Counted from the first letter of the stretch, positions 1 to 14,300 are shown. The stretch: 64,000 nucleotides of DNA from Hyparrhenia diplandra (GCA_015847255.1 JADLZK010009023.1:372001-436000); one strand, 5' to 3'. Notes: a model not told the origin generated them from the sequence alone. Numbers and translations: made by a program.

Positions 1-3000
1 GAGGGCATGGATTCCATGGATGAATGTTCTGGCACCTCTCATTACTATCAATTTCTCAGGCAACAACAGACCTTCTGTTTAGACCAGGGGAAGAGGCATA
101 AAAAATTAACACCGCTAGAAGATTAGAACCCAACTCCCTTTTTCACCATTTTATCTACCTCTTCTCTCAGTCTCTATTCACATGGTTTGCCATTATAGGA
201 AAGGAAGTTTCTACATATTTATAACATGCGCTGACCCGTGTTCATTTAACCATGATCAGTATCATATCATATTATTATTTTGATCGATTTTATCTTTTGC
301 TTCATATTGTACCTTCTTATCTACCATCTCAAAGAGATATCATTCGTTGTCCCACCTTGTGAAAAAATTCAAAAAGGCACTCTGGCATCTGCTAGGCTAA
401 GCATGTGCATTATTCATCACCTCAGAATAAAACAATTAATAAAACAAGGAGAGCGTGCCTGCATATATAGTCAACTCATGAGCAAACAATAACATAAAAG
501 CATCTTAGCTCTAAAGCCAGAGCTTGGAATAGCCGCTTGGCTCTTCCTGGAAGTAGCTAGGATTCAGATTTTCAGTTTGCTGTCAACTATGAACTATATT
601 CTAAACATCTATATTTCTGTTATGATAAGCAATCAAAATGGAAAGTTTCTCAGTTGGAAAAAAAGATAGATCATCGAATCTATTTTTATAATAAGTTTAT
701 TTAGACATACAAATGTTGCTAATATTTCAACAAACTTGGTCAGGCTTTAGACAGAGGTAGTTAGAGACTGCTATTTCTATGTTTATGTTTATGTTTATGT
801 TGAGAGGCCTTTCGGTTCCGCTCCATGTCCATGAAAACTCAAGATCGGCACTGCCTTGGATGAAATGAATATCGCTCCCATTAGGTGACAGCCCAGGGGA
901 ATGGTAAGTTGCCAAGTCATATAAGAAAAGGCTACTTTTTGGTGGAGGGGTATTTTTGAAGCTTCGTCGAGTCGAAAGTCCCTGCTCATGTTCATTGTTG
1001 TGATTTTGCATTCTTCTGGCATAATAAGCGGGCTATGCAGCCTTTGGCTCCTGCTAATCCTGAGCTCTTTCTTTTGCCGTCAACAAGCTGATCAAAGTGC
1101 GAAAGGTGTTTAATCACAATGAAATTGCGCACAAGCGTGCTCTAGTTACCCTTTCTCAAACGCTTATATGCAACTGCAAAATTTTCAGCGGCCGATTCAG
1201 TCAAAAACTTTGAATGAAGAAAAAGATAAATGGGTGTATAGCTGGGGCTCTAGTATGTTTGCTTCTGCAAAGGTTTACATGATAATGGTTGGAAATTTGG
1301 GAGTTGATCCCTCATTTAGATGGCTCTGGAAGTCTAATTGTCAGCCAAAACACAATGTCTTCTTCTGGCTCCTTATGAAAGATAGACTTAGCACTAGAAA
1401 TATCATAATGAGAAGAAATATGCAGCAAGATTCCTATGACTGTTTTTTCCAATAGCTTGTCTGAATAGAACACGGCGCAATTATTTATTGATTGTCCCTT
1501 CTCGGCAATGTCTTTGGAACATGATTTCAGTTTAGATGCATGTCTCGGGCCCGAAGGGGCTGAGTCCACGAACCACCATTCGACAATGATCTGCCTAAGC
1601 AGTCACGGCTCTCCTCTCTCACCTCAGCGCGACAACCACCTCCTCCGGCATGTGGGGCCACAATGCACTTGGGCCCACCCTACAGCCTGGGCACAACGCG
1701 GCCACCAATGTGAGAACGCTGAGCCTGCTAGCCGAGTTCGGCGGGGCGCCATGCCATACGGTGGAGCAGACCGCCATTGATTTGAAGATTCATCGGCCCG
1801 CGTGAATTGGAGTGACGTGTATAGCGTGAGGCCTCGAGGGAGCTTCCCCGTCTAAAGACACTGAAATGATGCTGAAATCCTAGGTGCAATTAATTTTGTA
1901 GTCTCTCTTAGCGGGGACTCATTGTTTGGTGTACCTAAAATAGTTTCAGTAGTCCATTGTAGTGCAAATCATGTGCAAACAATAATCTAAGAAACTTTGC
2001 AGCTCCATGTCCTTGGCTTACCATGGTTTCATTTGTTCTAGAACAAGAATATGAAGCAGCGAGCCAACTGACGTGGTGTTGAGTCATTGGTGGCTAGTTC
2101 ACTGATCAACTGTAAGCAAAATGTCGCAACAGAGTACAAAGAGTGGACATGGGTATGCTTTTGGCAGTTTGATATAAACAACGTCGCACATCTGTGGGTC
2201 CTAAATTTATACATGACTTTATAATGGGCATCATCCATTCCCAAAGTCATTAGTTCTTTGTACATGTATGGGCCCATAAGCTAGTACCTATGCACGTGGA
2301 TCAACTGTGTGTTATTGGTGTAAATGGAGGTTCGTTTCTGACAAGAAGAGAGATGGTAATAGAGTTCCAGAGTACAATCACATGGATACAAGTGTGGAAG
2401 GACATACACCCCTGTGCTTTTCTATTTCAAACTCAATGCCATATCTTATATAAGGTCTAAGTGACTCTTCTAACTTACATAGTTACATGGTTTTCCATAG
2501 TTCTTCTACAAAGGCACAGGTGCATAACCGTATCCTTACATATGCTTAGTTTAGGAATGGTAGGCAGTCAGGATCTAGGTAACAGAATTTTGTGCATCGG
2601 CACTAGTATGTGCTGCAATGGCTGTCTCAGATTAATACGTAGGGATGCTGGGCCATCACTGAATTGCAGCTCAGGTTGGGGCTGTGAGACAGCTGCATTA
2701 TATGTGGCACGATCTACGCACCGTCGTCGCAAGTCGTCAATCATCTCCTGTGAGACACCATTTAATTGTGTAACCTGTTTCTCCAAGAAACCCGACAACT
2801 GCTAGAAATGCTGAATTCGTTCATCACTGGACCACGCAGCGTTCCCAGTTGAACCTTTCTGCTGGTGAATGTAGACATGCGTTGAGTGGTGATGTCGAAC
2901 AGGAGGGGATGTGCAACGGTGTCGCATACAATATTTTTCCATTTGCTACCACAAATAGCAGGGCAATAATAATAATGTTTCCTAAATATGAATGGAAAGA

Positions 3001-3222
3001 AGAGGTGTGTTCTGAAGCACGTTTTACCTTTTATTTTTCATTACTGTATCATGTGTACTACAAATAGATATGTAACATGAAATTAAAATTAACAAACTGA
3101 ATCATTGAACCCAGCAACTGCTAGATAATTCACTAGCGCGAATATGACTTATTTTTCTATATGCATATATATATAACGAGTAGAGTACACTGGTGGTTAT
3201 CAAACATACCCTAATGTGTCAA
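1..3222. repeat. Duplicated block A (ancestral, uninterrupted copy)
   Basis: This stretch shares diverged similarity with later parts of the window. Bases 1-290 match 20361-20400 plus 21240-21535. Bases 230-490 match 4118-4380 and 8160-8330. Bases 905-1540 match 22036-22162 plus 25271-25740. Bases 2020-2620 match 4420-4530, 8340-8452 and 18498-19075. It keeps uninterrupted versions of four sites that hold transposons elsewhere: CTC near 38-40, ATAAG at 1024-1028, GTGGA at 2296-2300, and GGCAGTCAGGAT at 2563-2574. Bases 1541-1930 and 2600-3222 have no clear partner and show no convincing gene. No intact coding region was recognised. Confidence 0.7.
1168..1540 (+). pseudogene. LINE reverse-transcriptase 3' fragment (copy in block A)
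   Basis: The frame reads FRWLWKSNCQPKHNVFFWLL followed by a DRLSTRN-like stretch. This is typical of the zinc-binding region (zf-RVT) at the C-terminus of plant L1-type LINE polyproteins. The coding frame stops at SYDCFF, and the rest of the Cys/His motif is frameshifted. It is a broken paralogue of the fragment at 25408-25985. After about 1540 the similarity ends without a poly-A tail. It cannot be functional. Confidence 0.6.
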
Positions 3223-4107
3223 CACTACAACGGAAATGATTTTATGTGACACTTCCCAAAACTTAACCGTGACAAACTCCTATTTTGCCCCCTACAGAAA
3301 AAGGCCGAAGCCCGAATGACCCAGTTTCAGCCCGATAGCCACACCTAGTGTATACATATTATGCACCAGCTAAATCCCTTTCGGCACAGCCGCTCAGTCT
3401 CCCTCGCTCCCTTCTCTTTTCTCACACGGACTCCCAGCGGCCTCCTCAACTGCATGCAGCGACTCCCATCCTCCGCATGCAGCTCCCTCATCCATTTTCC
3501 ATACTCCCTGGCCGCCTCTCCCTCCCTCCCTCTCCTCCCCCACAAATTCTATCCCTCCCTCCACTAGATCTCTCCCATGGAGGGCCTGGGGGCGGAGATG
3601 CTTGGGAGAGGGTTGGTGACAATGATGTTTGGTTGCGTGCCCGACAGCGAGGGCACATGCGCTCCCCACGGTGGTGGACACGGCAAAGGCCCGGGCGCGG
3701 CAAGCGAGAGGTGTGGATCCGGCTGGGGCTCCACAGCAGCGGCGGCGTGGATCCGGTAAGGAGGAGGCAGAGTGACGTGGATCCTGCGGCGCGGACTCTA
3801 CCATGGCGGACGGCTGGTGCAGATCCAACATGGAGGCGGCAGATTCAATGAAGAGGTGGAATGGTGGAACCAGGCCCTTTCCTCGACGCGAGAGGAATAG
3901 AATCGACGGTGGTGGACATCCAGTGGGCTTGGCAACCTCTAGTTACCGTGGCAGATCGACGGTGGTGTCGGCTGGATCTAGGTCTAGTGTGGCCCAGATC
4001 CAAGCCCATGTGGGCTTTCTTTTCTTTGTTTTTTAAGTTTCTCAAACCATTTACCGTAGCAGGCTCCCATATGTGGCTACCACGGTTAATGGATTTAACG
4101 TAACAGG
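3223..4107. mobile_element. Degenerate CACTA-like element
   Basis: The left end, CACTACAACGGAAATG, resembles the terminus of the clear CACTA element at 20401. The GC-rich middle (3570-4000) carries CGGTGGTGGA/GGATCC-type runs like those inside that element and inside 50515-51290. Near the right edge, ACCGTAGCAGG and CCACGGTTAATGG resemble the subterminal repeats of the family. The terminal GTAGTAGTG is not visible, so the right end is truncated or decayed. It lies between blocks A and B. No transposase is encoded. Confidence 0.4.
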
Positions 4108-4848
4108 CACTGCTGAGCCTTTGTTCATTTAACCATGATCAGAATCATCTCATATTATTATTTTGATTATCCATTTTACTTCATATTGTACCTTCTTGTC
4201 TATCATAACTCAAATAAACATCAGTTATTGTCCCACCTTAAGAGAAATTTAAAAGCCACTCTAGCGTCTGCTAGGCTAAGCATGCAAGTGCAGTATTTTC
4301 ACCTTTAAAAAAATATAAAACAAGGAAGCAAGCGTTCAAATGTAGTCACATCATGTGGAAACAATAATATAAAAAAGATATATGGCTGTGTTTGTGGTTA
4401 GGTGCCAGGGTTTCATTTCTTCTAGTCTAGAACAAGAATTTTAAATTTTGATGTATGCGTTGGTAGTGTAAATTACCATGCCCAGTGTCCCAACAGAGTA
4501 CAAGTGTGCAAATGCACATGTGTTAGACATCTTTTATATACTTTCCATGCCCTTAAACTGTTCGTCTACTTTGGCTGCCCACTTCTTCTAATTATTTCAA
4601 AGAGAAACAAGGAAAAATGAGCACGCGGTAGCAGCTAAAATCTAATAACCCATATTCCTCTATTTCATACAACTCACAGAAGGTAGCTCTAGCAGATGAT
4701 GAAGAATTGAAGTTCGTCATCAGAGGTCTTTGATCTTCCATTGTGATGCTGCGTCAAATAAAAGCGACCACATGGTGTCCTATGTTTTACCCGGGCTCCA
4801 TTCTGATCATTAGGTTTATGGCTTCTTATGAGGATACTGCTCCAAGAA
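4108..4848. repeat. Duplicated block B, first part
   Basis: Bases 4118-4380 match 240-490 and bases 4420-4530 match 2030-2160, so the roughly 1.5 kb holding the LINE fragment in block A is absent here. Bases 4680-4848 run on, across the solo LTR, into 7930-8020 without loss of sequence. No gene was recognised. Confidence 0.6.
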
Positions 4849-7800
4849 TGTCATATCCAATTTATAGAACAAATTGAACAATAGATTATATGTGCACCCT
4901 AGGATCAATCGCACACATATAATGACAAAATTAAAGGAAATAGTATCATCGGAGTGCCTTATTACATCACGAATTGTATCTCAAAACATAAATATCATAA
5001 AAGTCTTAACAATAATAAATAAACTAGCTAAGCTTCAGGCGCCTTCATCTCCACGGGGAAGATCGATTTGGTTGACACTCAAGCCTAGTAGTCATCTTCA
5101 TAGGGCTGGTAACCATGGCCATCTGTACCCATCCGGGATTTTCCCAAAAAATGAAATATAAAGTAAGTGTGAGTACACAACGTACTCAACAAGTATAACA
5201 TGGGTATAAATGAGGCTCAAAAGTCGACACTTGTTATACTGCGGTAAGCTTTTTAATAAGTCAAAGTTTTATTCATTCTAATCATTCTAAGTTATGCTTA
5301 AGCTCCAATTATCCCCCAACAATTAATTAAGATCACCAAGTTCATTTATCACCATTATCCACCATTATCATCATTATCATGTTACTTATTCCGTCAAGTT
5401 TTTCGGGCGCTCATAACCGTGAGCACGGCTGTTATAATGAGTTTTACTCTGCTGCAGAGGTGTACACTTTCCTTTGTGAGTTATGATTTCCAAATGTAAA
5501 GGCTCATGACTTCCATTACAATCGAAAAATCATACATAGCCTTTCGAAAGATTATCTAACAAGTTCGAGCCGCTATAGGTTTTGAAGCCCGACGGATATA
5601 GGACCAACCTTCCCGATGGCACAATGACACGCAGCCTATACTCAAGGGGACAGGACCGCACTATACCCAACCGACAACCCCCTTTTGCGCCACAAGGGTA
5701 ACTCCCAACAAGTTAGACACGAGCTTTCTAATCAACTACTGATCGAGCCACATGACCCTCCCGGTTGTACGGTTTTCCCGGCTTTTGCCAATGGATCGGG
5801 TCCTTATGGAGGGCCAAGAGCATCAAAAGAGCTCCCTCGCCCTGTTGTTTCATTATCATGTTCACCATCACCAACATCTCATAAACAAGTATCATCATTG
5901 GGTTCATTTATCTTTAGTTGAGCGCTAGCAAACTACCCAATGCATATATCCCAAGGTAACAAGGAACAGATAACAAACCTAGGATAATCCTTAAAGCAAA
6001 TTAATTAAACTCATGCACATGAAATAATGGTTAAAGGTGAATAGGTCAACAAGGTAAAACCCAAGCTATACTTGCCTTCAGCAGGTGGTTGTTTCTGGTC
6101 CTCGTAGTACTCCTGGTCACCGCTAGCATCGATCAGCGGCAAACCGATCACCGATCACCGGCAAACCGATCACCTTCTACTCAAACACCACGCAACAACA
6201 CGCAATCCAGAATCATTCATGCAAAGCAAACAAGCCTATCATTAGAACATTGCACCAACAGTATAGAAATAAATTAAAAAGTTTCATAAATCAATCTACG
6301 ATTTACTACGATCTACACACAGATATAAAGATCACGCAGCGAATCGGAGCTAAATCGGCGAGATACTGAATAAAACAACACTAACTAATGCATGGTAACT
6401 AATTAAATCTAACTACGAAAATTAACAGTAGCAAACTGAACTAACAGTGGCATAAACATCTAGGAAATTTAACTACGATCCTAACGCAACTTGAACGGAT
6501 CGATTTGGATTTAAAACGTGAAAGTTATAATCAAATGAAAATAATGGCAGTTCTGTAATTACTGAAAACGTAATTTGAAACTGAACAGACGGGATTACGC
6601 TTTTCAATGATCAAAGCATAACTTCTGGAATACACAAAGGATGGCGCTGCAATCATTAAAAATCTGCAGGGGCTTTTGCGCAAGATGGCCACCCGAAAGG
6701 GTATCGGACGATGCAGGCCGTCCGATTTGAGTTCAACGATCCATATTAGATCGGGCGAGTGGGAACTGCCCACACCGCCGGAACAGAGTCCGGGGGGCGC
6801 GGCCGTTTTCGACGGCGCGGATCGCGGAGTTCGCGATTTCGCGATTAGGACCCGCCGAGTCGATCCGACGGGCCAAGGGCGGCAGACGCTTAACGCGACT
6901 CGTCCCAGTGCATTCGCGCGTCGAACGCGCGGGCAAAGCGGCGCCGGCCATGGCCGACGGTGGCAAGATCGCCGGCATGAACTCGCCCTAGTGGTCACCA
7001 TCTATCAAATTGATGGAGGGAAAACAACGCCAGGGTCAAGGCGGCTCACCGGTGCGATGAATCGAGCGGAACCGACGGACGGCGGCGAACGCCAAGGAAT
7101 GGCGGTCGGCCGGTGGAGCTCGAAACCGACGATGCGGCGTGAGAAACCGCGGCGCAAATCAAGAAGACAAGCGCACTACCGGCTTCGAAATCGTGAGGCG
7201 GACCTCGACGACGCTCCCGAAGACGACGACGACGGGCGAGGTGGTGCTCCGGTCCGGCAGCGAGGGCGACAATGGCGGGCCAGGTTTCGGTGCGATGGAA
7301 CGCGGGCGCAGATGGGGAAACGGCGCCGCCGTGCTCGCGCTCGCTTATAAAGAGGAGGGCACCACGCCTAGAAGGAAGGGACGCTGGGGAAGGAAAGGCG
7401 CGGCATCACCGGGATTCGGCGCGGCGCCGCTGGGCGCCAGCCGGGCTCGTCCGACGCCGCGAGAGGAAGGGGAAACCCCTGTGGAGCACGCGGGACCCAC
7501 AGGTCAGTCACCGCTGGCCAGCAATGCAGCGCTGCTGCTTGCTTTTGGCAAGGTGGGCCGGCCCAGAAGGAAACCCAGGCGCGGGCTCGATCCAGCAAAG
7601 AAATCAAGGAGGAAAAAAAAAGAGATAGGCTGTGGCCCTATTGGGCTGAATTGAAGGAAGGATAGGAGAGGGAAATAAATCCTTTTCTTTTTATTTGAAC
7701 CATTTCAAAAGCTTTTCAAAAGGAATTTGAATACAATTTCAATTCAAACCAAAACCAGTCATCAAAGAATTAAATATGCAGCAGCATGAGTGCATCAATC

Positions 7801-7929
7801 CATGTGTCTAGCCTTATGATTAATTTTATTTTCTCAAAATTATTAATTCCCTATATTCAATGCATCACAAAATAGCATAAATAAATCCATTTAACTATTT
7901 TAAATGCATGAAAAAGTTAGGGTGTTACA
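4849..7929 (-). mobile_element. Solo LTR, 3081 bp, probable Ty3/gypsy
   Basis: The element begins TGTCATATCC and ends GGGTGTTACA. It is flanked by a perfect 5-bp target duplication AAGAA (4844-4848 and 7930-7934). There is no internal coding region, primer site or second LTR, so it is a solo LTR left by LTR-LTR recombination. Orientation is inferred as minus: a TTTATAAG box on that strand lies about 580 bp from the TGTAACACCC end, and the related LTR at 22163-25270 has TATAAAG at the same distance. GC-rich 6700-7600 would then be the start of the transcribed R-U5 region. Long LTRs ending in (G)GTGTNACA are usual for Tekay/Del-like chromoviruses of grasses; that family assignment is inference. 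The long frames inside are shadows of GC-rich sequence. Confidence 0.8.
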
Positions 7930-8452
7930 AAGAAACGTAGCCAGATGTCCTTGAAGGAACAATCGACTGATTCTCAGCAACCCACGCAATCAGTTGAGTT
8001 GTTGGACATATAGGAAGAGTCATACAAGTAGAAGATTAGAATTGAACTCCATTTTTCTGCATATCTCCACCTTTCGTTTTTTAGTCTATCATGTTTCGAC
8101 CAGTATTTTTCTTGTAATATAACTTATTGTAACTCGTACTAAAGTACGTGACAGGATCATATTAATGTTTTTCTTGTAACTCGTACTTGATATTGTGACC
8201 TTCTTATCTACCATATCAAAGTAATGTAACTTATTGTACATCACGAGAAAATGAAAAGGTACACTGGTATCTGCAAGCCTGGCTAGGTATGTGCATTATT
8301 CACCTCTTGAGAAAATAAATATCCTTGCAGATCTGTGCAGTGGGTACTAAATTTATACATGACTTTCTAATAAGCATTCACATGATTCCTAAAGTCACTA
8401 GTTTTCTAAAAAAGTACGTGACAATGAGCTAGTAACAAATATGCCAGTGGAT
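7930..8452. repeat. Duplicated block B, second part
   Basis: Bases 8020-8100 match 105-180 (GTAGAAGATTAGAA followed by AACTCC). Bases 8160-8330 match 230-420. Bases 8340-8452 match 2190-2300. The order is that of block A with internal deletions. It ends at the GTGGA target duplication of the copia element and resumes at 18498. No gene was recognised. Confidence 0.6.
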
Positions 8453-10259
8453 GTAAGGTCCTACATGGCTAGAGGGGGGGTGAATAGCCTATAAAAATTT
8501 TCTACAAGCTCAACTAAACAAAACCGATTAGTATAAAACACGGCGTAAAGCGGTTTGCACTAGCTCTAATGGTCAAGCAAGCCTTCTAGTGACAAGACTA
8601 AATAATTCTATGATCTCTAGAGCACACAAGGTCTATGTCACTACTCTAGCTAATGAGCAATCCTAGTATGGTCCTTATGCTAGCAAGAACAACCTACACA
8701 AGCAAATGCTAGCTCTCTACTCAAAGTAAACTAGGAAAGTAATTGCAAGAGTGAGAAGCTTGTTATACCGACTTGAAGAGGATGTCAACCAATCACCGAA
8801 CAAGATGAACAATCAATCACACGAAGGTGATGATCCACAAGCCGAGACAATGAACAAGTCGATTTGTTCACCCGGAGTTCACTTGTACACCGACAAGCTA
8901 CTCTCCGGTTGTGCCGACCAACACAAGGATGGTGTTTGAGCTAGGCGGTGCCCTTGCTAGCCTCAACACACCACTCAACAAGTGTGGTACCCAAGACACG
9001 AGCAATGTATTCCTTGCACTTTGTCTTCCCGACGAGGAGTGCGTAATCCTCTCACAAATCAACCGGAGGTGGCCAAGAAACAATCACCTCTTCTTGCCAA
9101 CAACTCCACCACTTCACCAAGCCGGCTAGGAGCGGTGCCTCCAAGAGTAACAGGAAATCAACTGTCACAACATGATCCCCAAGTGCCTCTAGATGCAAGA
9201 ACTCGATGCAATGCACTTGGATCACTCTTCTCTCAAGAATGAAGCTCAAATCAAGAATGAGAGAGGAGGGAGGCTTGCTTGCTTGCTCAAAGATGTTAGG
9301 AGTGATTCAAATGACCAAGAGAGAGAGCAAGAGGCAGCCAAGGGGGTATAAATAGGCTCCACCTAAAAATGGAGCCGTTGGGGAGGAACAATTCTCCGCG
9401 GCCGACCGGACGCGCCGACCGGAGTCATGCATGAGTCCGGTCGATGAGTCCGGTCACTACCGACAAACCCAACAAGCCAAAATTAGAACCCCGCGCATGC
9501 GTCCGGTCAAGCTTCGGTGCATGCGTCCGGTCACCCCCGAGAGCAACCCCAAAACATGCTCTGTTATTTTTGACCGAACCACTCAACCGGAGCGACCGAT
9601 CGTTCTCGCATGCTTCCGGTCATGCTTCCGCGCATGAGTCCGGTCACTCCCCGAAATAGACCACTTAAAACATGCTCTCGCCAGACGCACCAACCGGAGC
9701 TTCCGGTCACTTTTGCATGCTTCCGGCCAGTGAGTCCGGCCGCCATCCGAGCCGCGATTTTCGTCGTTTCGTCGCCGTTTCTTCGCCTTTGCTCCAAACC
9801 GACTTCCGCCACTTGTTTCTTGTTGCCGACACGCCAAAGAACACCCCGACACCATGTGTTAGCATTTTCAAAACCATTTCCGACAAGGACGGAGTTAGCA
9901 CTTTAGGTTAGAATGCATGCATATGAGACTTGAACCTAAAGGCACGTGAGGATCGATATGTACGAAAGTTTTCCCTCTTTATAGTACGGCTTATCGATCC
10001 TATAATCACCCACACCCTCTATGGTGTCTTGGGTGTGAAAACAAAAGCCCTATGGTTATACCTTTGCCTTGGGATCTTTGTTCTCCGAAACTCCACCGAG
10101 TTGCATGCTTGATCACCTTTTGGATCACCTCGATCCATCCTCCATGATCACTATGCACCAACTTCGGCATGACCAATCTCCAATCATGTCACACACTTGG
10201 CATTGAGAGATTAGTCCTTAGGTGTCACTAATTAGCTAAAACCAAACAAGAGATCTTCA
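8453..10259 (-). repeat. 3' LTR of the copia element
   Basis: It begins TGTAAGGTCC and ends AGATCTTCA on the plus strand. On the element's strand, TATAAAG at 9983-9977 lies about 280 bp from the LTR start and is a plausible core promoter. A GTATAAATAGG sequence at 9346-9356 faces the other way. A degenerate ATGCGTCCGGTCA-type motif recurs about ten times between 9410 and 9740. It differs from the other LTR by substitutions and many one- or two-base gaps, mostly in GC-rich or homopolymer runs. Confidence 0.93.
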
Positions 10260-10275
10260 ATCTCCCCCTTTTTGG
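10260..10275 (-). other. Polypurine tract of the copia element
   Basis: On the minus strand the sequence reads AAAAAGGGGGAGAT immediately before the TGAAGATC start of the 3' LTR. Position and composition fit the plus-strand primer of reverse transcription. Confidence 0.85.
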
Positions 10276-11359
10276 TAATTGGTGACAACCTGCAAGAAAG
10301 GTTTTATGATTAATGTTTTTGAACATACAACGGTTGTCCAAGCATTTTGCTTACAATCATAGGATTGGACAATCATCATAGTTTGGTTTTGGTAGCATGA
10401 GCTCCCCTACATGTATGCCATGAGTTTGGAACGAAGCATCGCATACATGTATGAATATTGAAATTGAGGGTGAGCTATGTTACCAAAAGGCGCTTAAGGT
10501 GAAAGAAATGGACCTTTGAAGCGTGATACCAATCGGAGTTGCGCCATTTTCACCATACAAGCACCAAGATAACTAGATTTTCATCAAAACTCAAAGTACC
10601 ACGTGAGATCACATTAAGAGCAAGGTACTTGAATTAAGAGCGGAATTTAGAAAATCTAGTTAGCTCCTATGCATGCTAGTTATCAACCACTTGTAAAGCA
10701 ACTTACTCAACTAGCATACACCACACAAGCATGTATATGGAATTTAAAAACATGTGCAATGAGCAAGTCATATGTTAGTGCACAATCAAATGCAACAAAT
10801 TGTCTATGAGCTTGCTCCCCCTACTTGTGTGAACCACTTGTTAAACTCATGAGCACATGAGAGATTTTCAAAACCATGTGGAATTTTTAAATTTTCAAAA
10901 CCTTTCATGCACTAATCTCTCCCCCCTTTGTCGACAATTTCCACAAAAGGTATGACCATGTTGTGTATTGAAGAGAGAATAGTGCTCAAATTTGGTCAAA
11001 TTTGAATCACTTGTCAAACATATATTTCGGTTTGAACCAAAGACAAGCTTCTTCACACCTCATAACAAGGGTTATCTTGCCTAAGTTGAAGCATATGTGT
11101 GAAAAGATAGCCAAATTCAACACTTGAGATTGCAAGCCCATAAACATGTCATATGTCATCACTAGATCAAACAAGCATAAAGAGCAATAGTGATGGCATA
11201 CATACATTGAAATCCTTTTATTTTCCATTAATGCTTCCTAAGGCACAAGTTATATGTCTATATGTTCTAACAAGTCCTTAGATATCATGAATGCCATGAC
11301 AAACAATGATACCTTTGCTTTTGCTTGATGAAGGGGCATGTCATAATAGTGGGGTGCAT

Positions 11360-14300
11360 TCAACTCATGTTGGAGAAGTCAAGGATATTCAACTCATTTC
11401 TTAGCTTGCAAAACCTCTTCTCATCTAATGGCTTTGTAAAGATGTCGGCCAATTGATCTTCGGTGCCAATAGGTTGAATAGCAATGTCACCCTTTTGTTG
11501 ATGATCTCTTATGAAGTGATGCCTTATGTCAATGTGCTTGGTTCTTGTATGTTGGATCGGGTTTTGAGTCATCTTGCAAGCACTCTCATTGTCACAAAAC
11601 AAAGGCACATGATGGAAATCAAATCCATAATCCTTCAATGTTGATCTCATCCATAGCAATTGTGCACAACAACTACCCAAGCACTAATGTATTCGCCTCG
11701 GCGGTTGAAAGTGTCACACCGGTTTGCTTCTTTGAGGACCAAGACACTAGAGATCTTCCAAGGAATTGACAAGTGCCACTAGTGCTTCTTCTATCAACCT
11801 TGCATCCCCCATAGTCGGAGTCCGAATATCCAATAAGTTCAAAGTTTGACCCCTTGGGATACCATAGTCCAACATTTTGTGTGTGCTTCAAGTACCTCAA
11901 TATCCTCTTTGATGCGGTGAGGTGACTCTCTCTAGGTGATGATTGAAATCTTGCACACTTGCCCACACTAAACATGACATCGGGCCTAGAAGCGGTCACA
12001 TAGAGTAAGCTTCCAATCAATGACCTATAGTACCTTTGATCAACCATATTGCCACTTTCATCATTGTCCAATGATCCATTGGTACCCATTGGTGTATTAA
12101 TGCCCTTGGCATCTTGCAATCCAAACCTCTTGACCATGTCTCTAATGTATTTCCCTTGACTAATGAAGGTGCCATTCTTCATTTGCTTGATTTGTAGACC
12201 AAGAAAATATGTAAGCTCTCCAAGCATAGACATTTCAAACTCTTTTGCCATCATCTTGGCAAACTCTTCACAATACTCTTGATTTGTTGATCCAAAGATA
12301 ATATCATCAACATATATTTGCATGACAAACAAATCTTTCCCAATCTTCTTGGTGAAAAGAGTAGTGTCAACTTTTCCCATCTTGAAGCCTTTCTTGAGTA
12401 AGAAGTCTCTCAACCTCTCATACCATGCTCTAGGTGCTTGCTTCAAACCATACAATGCCTTGTTCAACTTGTACACATGGTTGGGATGATGGTAATCTTC
12501 AAAACCGGGCGGTTGCTCAACATACACTAGCTCATTGATAAAGCCATTGAGAAATGCACTCTTGACATTCATTTGATAGAGCTTGATGTTGTGTGCACAT
12601 GCATAGGCCAATAGAATTCTAATTGCCTCTAATCTTGCAACCGGAGCATAAGTTTCACCAAAGTCAAGACCCTCTACTTGAGTGTAACCTTGTGCAACTA
12701 GTCTTGCTTTGTTTCTCACAACAATGCCATCTTCATCTTGCTTGTTCTTGAACACCCATTTGGTTCCAATGACATTGTAGTCCTTTGGTCTCTCTACCAA
12801 TTTCCAAACTTTGTTTCTATCAAAGTTATTGAGCTCTTCTTGCATTGCAATGACCCATTCTTTATCCTTCAAGGCATCACCAATCTTTTCGGGCTCCTCT
12901 TGTGACACAAATGCAAAGTGTTCACAAAAAGATGCTAGCCTTCCTCCAGTTTGCACTCCACTTGCAATGTCACCAACAATTTGATCAATTGGGTGATCTC
13001 TAGCAATACTTGAGCTTTGGAGTATTGGAACTTGATTGCTTGAGGTTGGTGGAACACTTGTTGTTGCTTGAGATGATGTACTAGCTTGTTGTTGATCTTG
13101 AACTTGAGCACCACTAGCTTGAGTAATTTGCACTTCATCTTTGTCATCATCAATTTGAGTTGGCCTAATATCCCCAATGTCCATGCCTCTCATAGCATTC
13201 ACCAATTGAATTCCACTAACATCATCAAGGTTCTCATCTTCATCTTGGGACCCATTGGTTTCATCAAACTCAACATCATGGACTTCTTCTAGCACTCCAC
13301 TTGAGTTGTTCCACACTCTATATGCTTTGCTTGTGGTGGAATAACCAAGTAGGAAACCTTCGTCACACCTCTTGTCAAACTTGCCAAGTCTTGCACCCTT
13401 CTTCAATATGTAGCATTTGCACTCAAACACTCTAAAGTATGCAATGGTTGGCTTTCTTCCATTCAATAGCTCATAAGGTGTCTTGTTCATCATGGGATGG
13501 CAATACAACCTATTGATGTAGTGACATGCGGTGTTGATTGCTTCGGCCCAAAATGATTGACTCACATTGTACTCACTAAGCATAGACCTTGCCATTTCAA
13601 TGAGAGTTCTATTCTTCCTTTCAACTAGACCATTGGATTGTGGTGTGTACTTGGCCGAAAGTTGATGCATGATTTCATAGTCATCACATAGCTCATCAAC
13701 TCTTGTGTTCTTGAACTCACTTCCATTGTCACTTCTCACTTTCTTCACTATGATGTCAAACTCATTGTGCACCCTCTTGAGAAATGTCTTGAAGATTGAA
13801 TATGTATCACTCTTGTCATTGAGAAAGAACACCCAAGTGAATCTTGTATAGTCATCCACAATCACAAATCCATACTTGTTGCCACCAATACTTGTGTATG
13901 CGGTTGGGCCAAACAAGTCAATATGGATCAAGTCAAATGCCTTGCAAGTACTCATGAAGCTCTTCTTTGGATGAGTGTTGGCAACTTGCTTCCCGGCTTG
14001 ACATGCACTACATAGCTTGTCCTTCTCAAAGTGAACATCCTTCAAGCCTCTCACTAGATCATGTTGTACTAACTTGTTGAGTTGCTTCATGCCAACATGA
14101 CCAAGTCTTCTATGCCATAGCCAACCCATACTAGATTGAGATATCAAGCATGTACTAATTTGAGTCTCACTTGCACCAAAATCAACAAGGTAGAGGTTGT
14201 CAAATCTAATTCCCTTAAAGATCAAGCTTGAATCTTTTGTGCTCACAATCTCAACATTGTCTTCACCAAAGATGCACTTATAACCAAGATCACAAATTTG

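Noticed and set aside
1508..1780. Plus-strand frame of 90 residues
   Set aside because: Composition-driven frame in unassigned DNA within block A, with no motif or homologue recognised.
2568..2830. Minus-strand frame MSGFLEKQVTQLNGVSQEMI and onward in block A
   Set aside because: It resembles transposon-derived protein fragments, but no named family could be supported and no flanking coding sequence was found.
6531..7654. Long open frames of 118-224 residues on both strands
   Set aside because: They lie wholly inside the solo LTR, are arginine/glycine/proline-rich in several frames at once, and follow from GC-rich composition.
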